The notes under the pieces are model-generated. The model saw nothing but the letters and a program-made list of their open reading frames with translations, was not told where the DNA came from and did no database searches. Positions 4,376 through 5,054 of a stretch of DNA of 5,054 nucleotides are shown here, piece after piece. The stretch comes from Candidatus Stahliibacteriota bacterium. Lineage in GTDB: Bacteria; Hydrothermota; Tepidihabitantia; B3-TA06. The position numbers and the translations under genes are program-made. The stretch is taken from NCBI GenBank assembly GCA_030592225.1, contig JAUVJT010000160.1, forward strand, positions 1 to 5,054, written 5' to 3'. Numbering within the stretch: the first letter of the stretch is position 1; the number at the start of each line of letters is the position of its first letter.

Positions 4376-4900
4376 ATGAAGACTGTCGTTGTTTATTACT
4401 CCCGGTATGGGAACTCACGCATTGCGGCAAGGCTTATCGCAAAACAGCTTGCCGCCCCTGCACATCGCATAGAGGTCAAGCGCCGCAAGGGGGTAGTAGA
4501 TTCCACCTTCTCCGCCCTGTTCGGACGCCGGCCTAAGATCAAGACCCTCAACCTGCAGCCTGATGATTGGGACCTGATGGTGATAGTCGTTCCCATATGG
4601 TCGGGCAGACCTGCCACTCCCTTGAAAACGTTCCTTGCCGAAACCCGTCTTGCCGAAAAGCAGATAGCGGTATTCTTTACACATACCAAGACCGACCCTC
4701 ATAAACGTCCCACTCGATGGATGCGGAAAGTGCTTGGCCATTTCGGCGCGCGACTGGTGACGGTGGGAGGTTATGATATCTCGGTCAAGAACCACACCGT
4801 GCTCAAGCAGCGCGTGTGGGATTTCCTTGCCCAGTTCCCCCCCCAAGCCATCCCGGCTTCGCCCAGGAAACTTGAAGCCAGGCGAAGAACAAAGAAATAA
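4376..4900 (+). CDS. Flavodoxin-like FMN-binding protein
   Basis: The product has 174 residues, close to the usual length of short flavodoxins. A GTG at 4364 is in frame upstream, but GGAG (4366-4369) sits correctly before the ATG at 4376, and the first strand MKTVVVYYSR starts there. SRYGNS (9-14) is the expected FMN-phosphate loop ([ST]xxGN[ST]). The stretch WDLMVIVVPIWSGRPA (65-80) is a central strand and the typical PxWxGRPA loop near the flavin ring, and VFFTHTKTD (99-107) is the third FMN-facing loop. Flavodoxin-fold proteins carry electrons or serve as small flavin oxidoreductases in the cytoplasm. The partner is not evident; a flavodoxin_4-type or HemG-like assignment is possible but unproven. 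A strongly basic tail (PRKLEARRRTKK) could be flexible. It has its own promoter and follows a terminator, so it is separate from the secreted-protein array. Confidence 0.85.
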   Translation: MKTVVVYYSRYGNSRIAARLIAKQLAAPAHRIEVKRRKGVVDSTFSALFGRRPKIKTLNLQPDDWDLMVIVVPIWSGRPATPLKTFLAETRLAEKQIAVFFTHTKTDPHKRPTRWMRKVLGHFGARLVTVGGYDISVKNHTVLKQRVWDFLAQFPPQAIPASPRKLEARRRTKK

Positions 4901-4916
4901 CCCCTCGACTGTCCAC

Positions 4917-4938
4917 CATCTTTTATTAATAAAAGGTG
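4917..4938. other. AT-rich palindrome after the flavodoxin-like gene
   Basis: CATCTTTTATT (4917-4927) faces AATAAAAGGTG (4928-4938) as an almost perfect inverted repeat with one G-T pair, 16 bases after the flavodoxin stop codon. It might be a weak transcription stop or a protein-binding dyad; there is no T-run after it on either strand to make it a typical terminator. Confidence 0.45.
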
Positions 4939-4963
4939 ATTATCCATGAAACCGGAGTGATTT

Positions 4964-5007
4964 GACAAGCTGCGAACTGATAAGTCCAAATAAGTCAGGA
5001 GCTTGTC
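4964..5007. repeat. Nested inverted and direct repeats in the terminal non-coding region
   Basis: GACAAGCT (4964-4971) and AGCTTGTC (5000-5007) are perfect inverted copies. Between them lies an inner pair, CTGA (4977-4980) and TCAG (4995-4998), and two direct copies of ATAAGTC (4980-4986 and 4990-4996), whose starts are 10 bases apart. It could be a structured RNA leader or terminator, or a regulator site for a gene beyond the window. No gene is visible in 4901-5054. Confidence 0.4.
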
Positions 5008-5054
5008 TGTTATTAAACCTGAATTCTAGCTCTTTGAGGTAGAGATACAGTTTC

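Noticed and set aside
4946..4960. Four-codon reading frame MKPE with an AAGGTG upstream, as a leader peptide
   Set aside because: It is too short to distinguish from chance, and no attenuator-like structure with a U-tract follows within the window.
4962..4994. Promoter at TTGACA (4962-4967)
   Set aside because: No acceptable -10 hexamer lies 15-19 bases downstream.

Overview
The window is a bacterial chromosomal segment of roughly balanced GC, with every convincing gene on the + strand. The bacterial assignment rests on strong Shine-Dalgarno (SD) sequences, sigma70-like promoters, a Rho-independent terminator and Sec-type signal peptides. I cannot place it in a phylum. The tandem family at its centre matches no named family that I recognise, which would fit an uncultured or poorly studied lineage.

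Left part (1-966): a HEAT-repeat protein of at least 313 residues. Its reading frame is still open at the left edge, so the true start may lie outside the window. It is followed by a 266-base non-coding region with a small inverted repeat and a plausible promoter (TTGACA, 16 bases, CATTAT) driving the next block.

Centre (1233-4273): six tandem paralogous genes, here called A to F. Each encodes a secreted protein of 143-156 residues with a signal peptide followed by a Gly/Trp-rich, probably all-beta domain. Shared landmarks in order are GxWxGxG, a variable Pro-rich loop, (P/A)WQxWKG, FxGxWxDxxGNxGxFKG, CxGxWxW, GPF/GKFxMxF, CxGxW and GTMKG. The genes are 56-88 bases apart. Every gap holds an RNA hairpin just after the stop codon, but only the hairpin after F has a U-tract. 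The simplest reading is one operon of A-F with hairpin-bounded cistrons and a single real terminator. C and F are the closest pair (about 60% identical by hand count) although three positions apart. E ends at a TGA that sits where its sisters have a conserved Gly codon, so it has probably lost its last five residues.

Right part (4294-5054): the terminator, a short intergenic promoter, and a 174-residue flavodoxin-like protein. The last 154 bases contain an AT-rich palindrome and a nested set of short repeats but no gene.

Nothing in the sequence links the HEAT protein or the flavodoxin functionally to the secreted family. The novel element is the A-F array and its RNA architecture; its biological role cannot be told from sequence alone.
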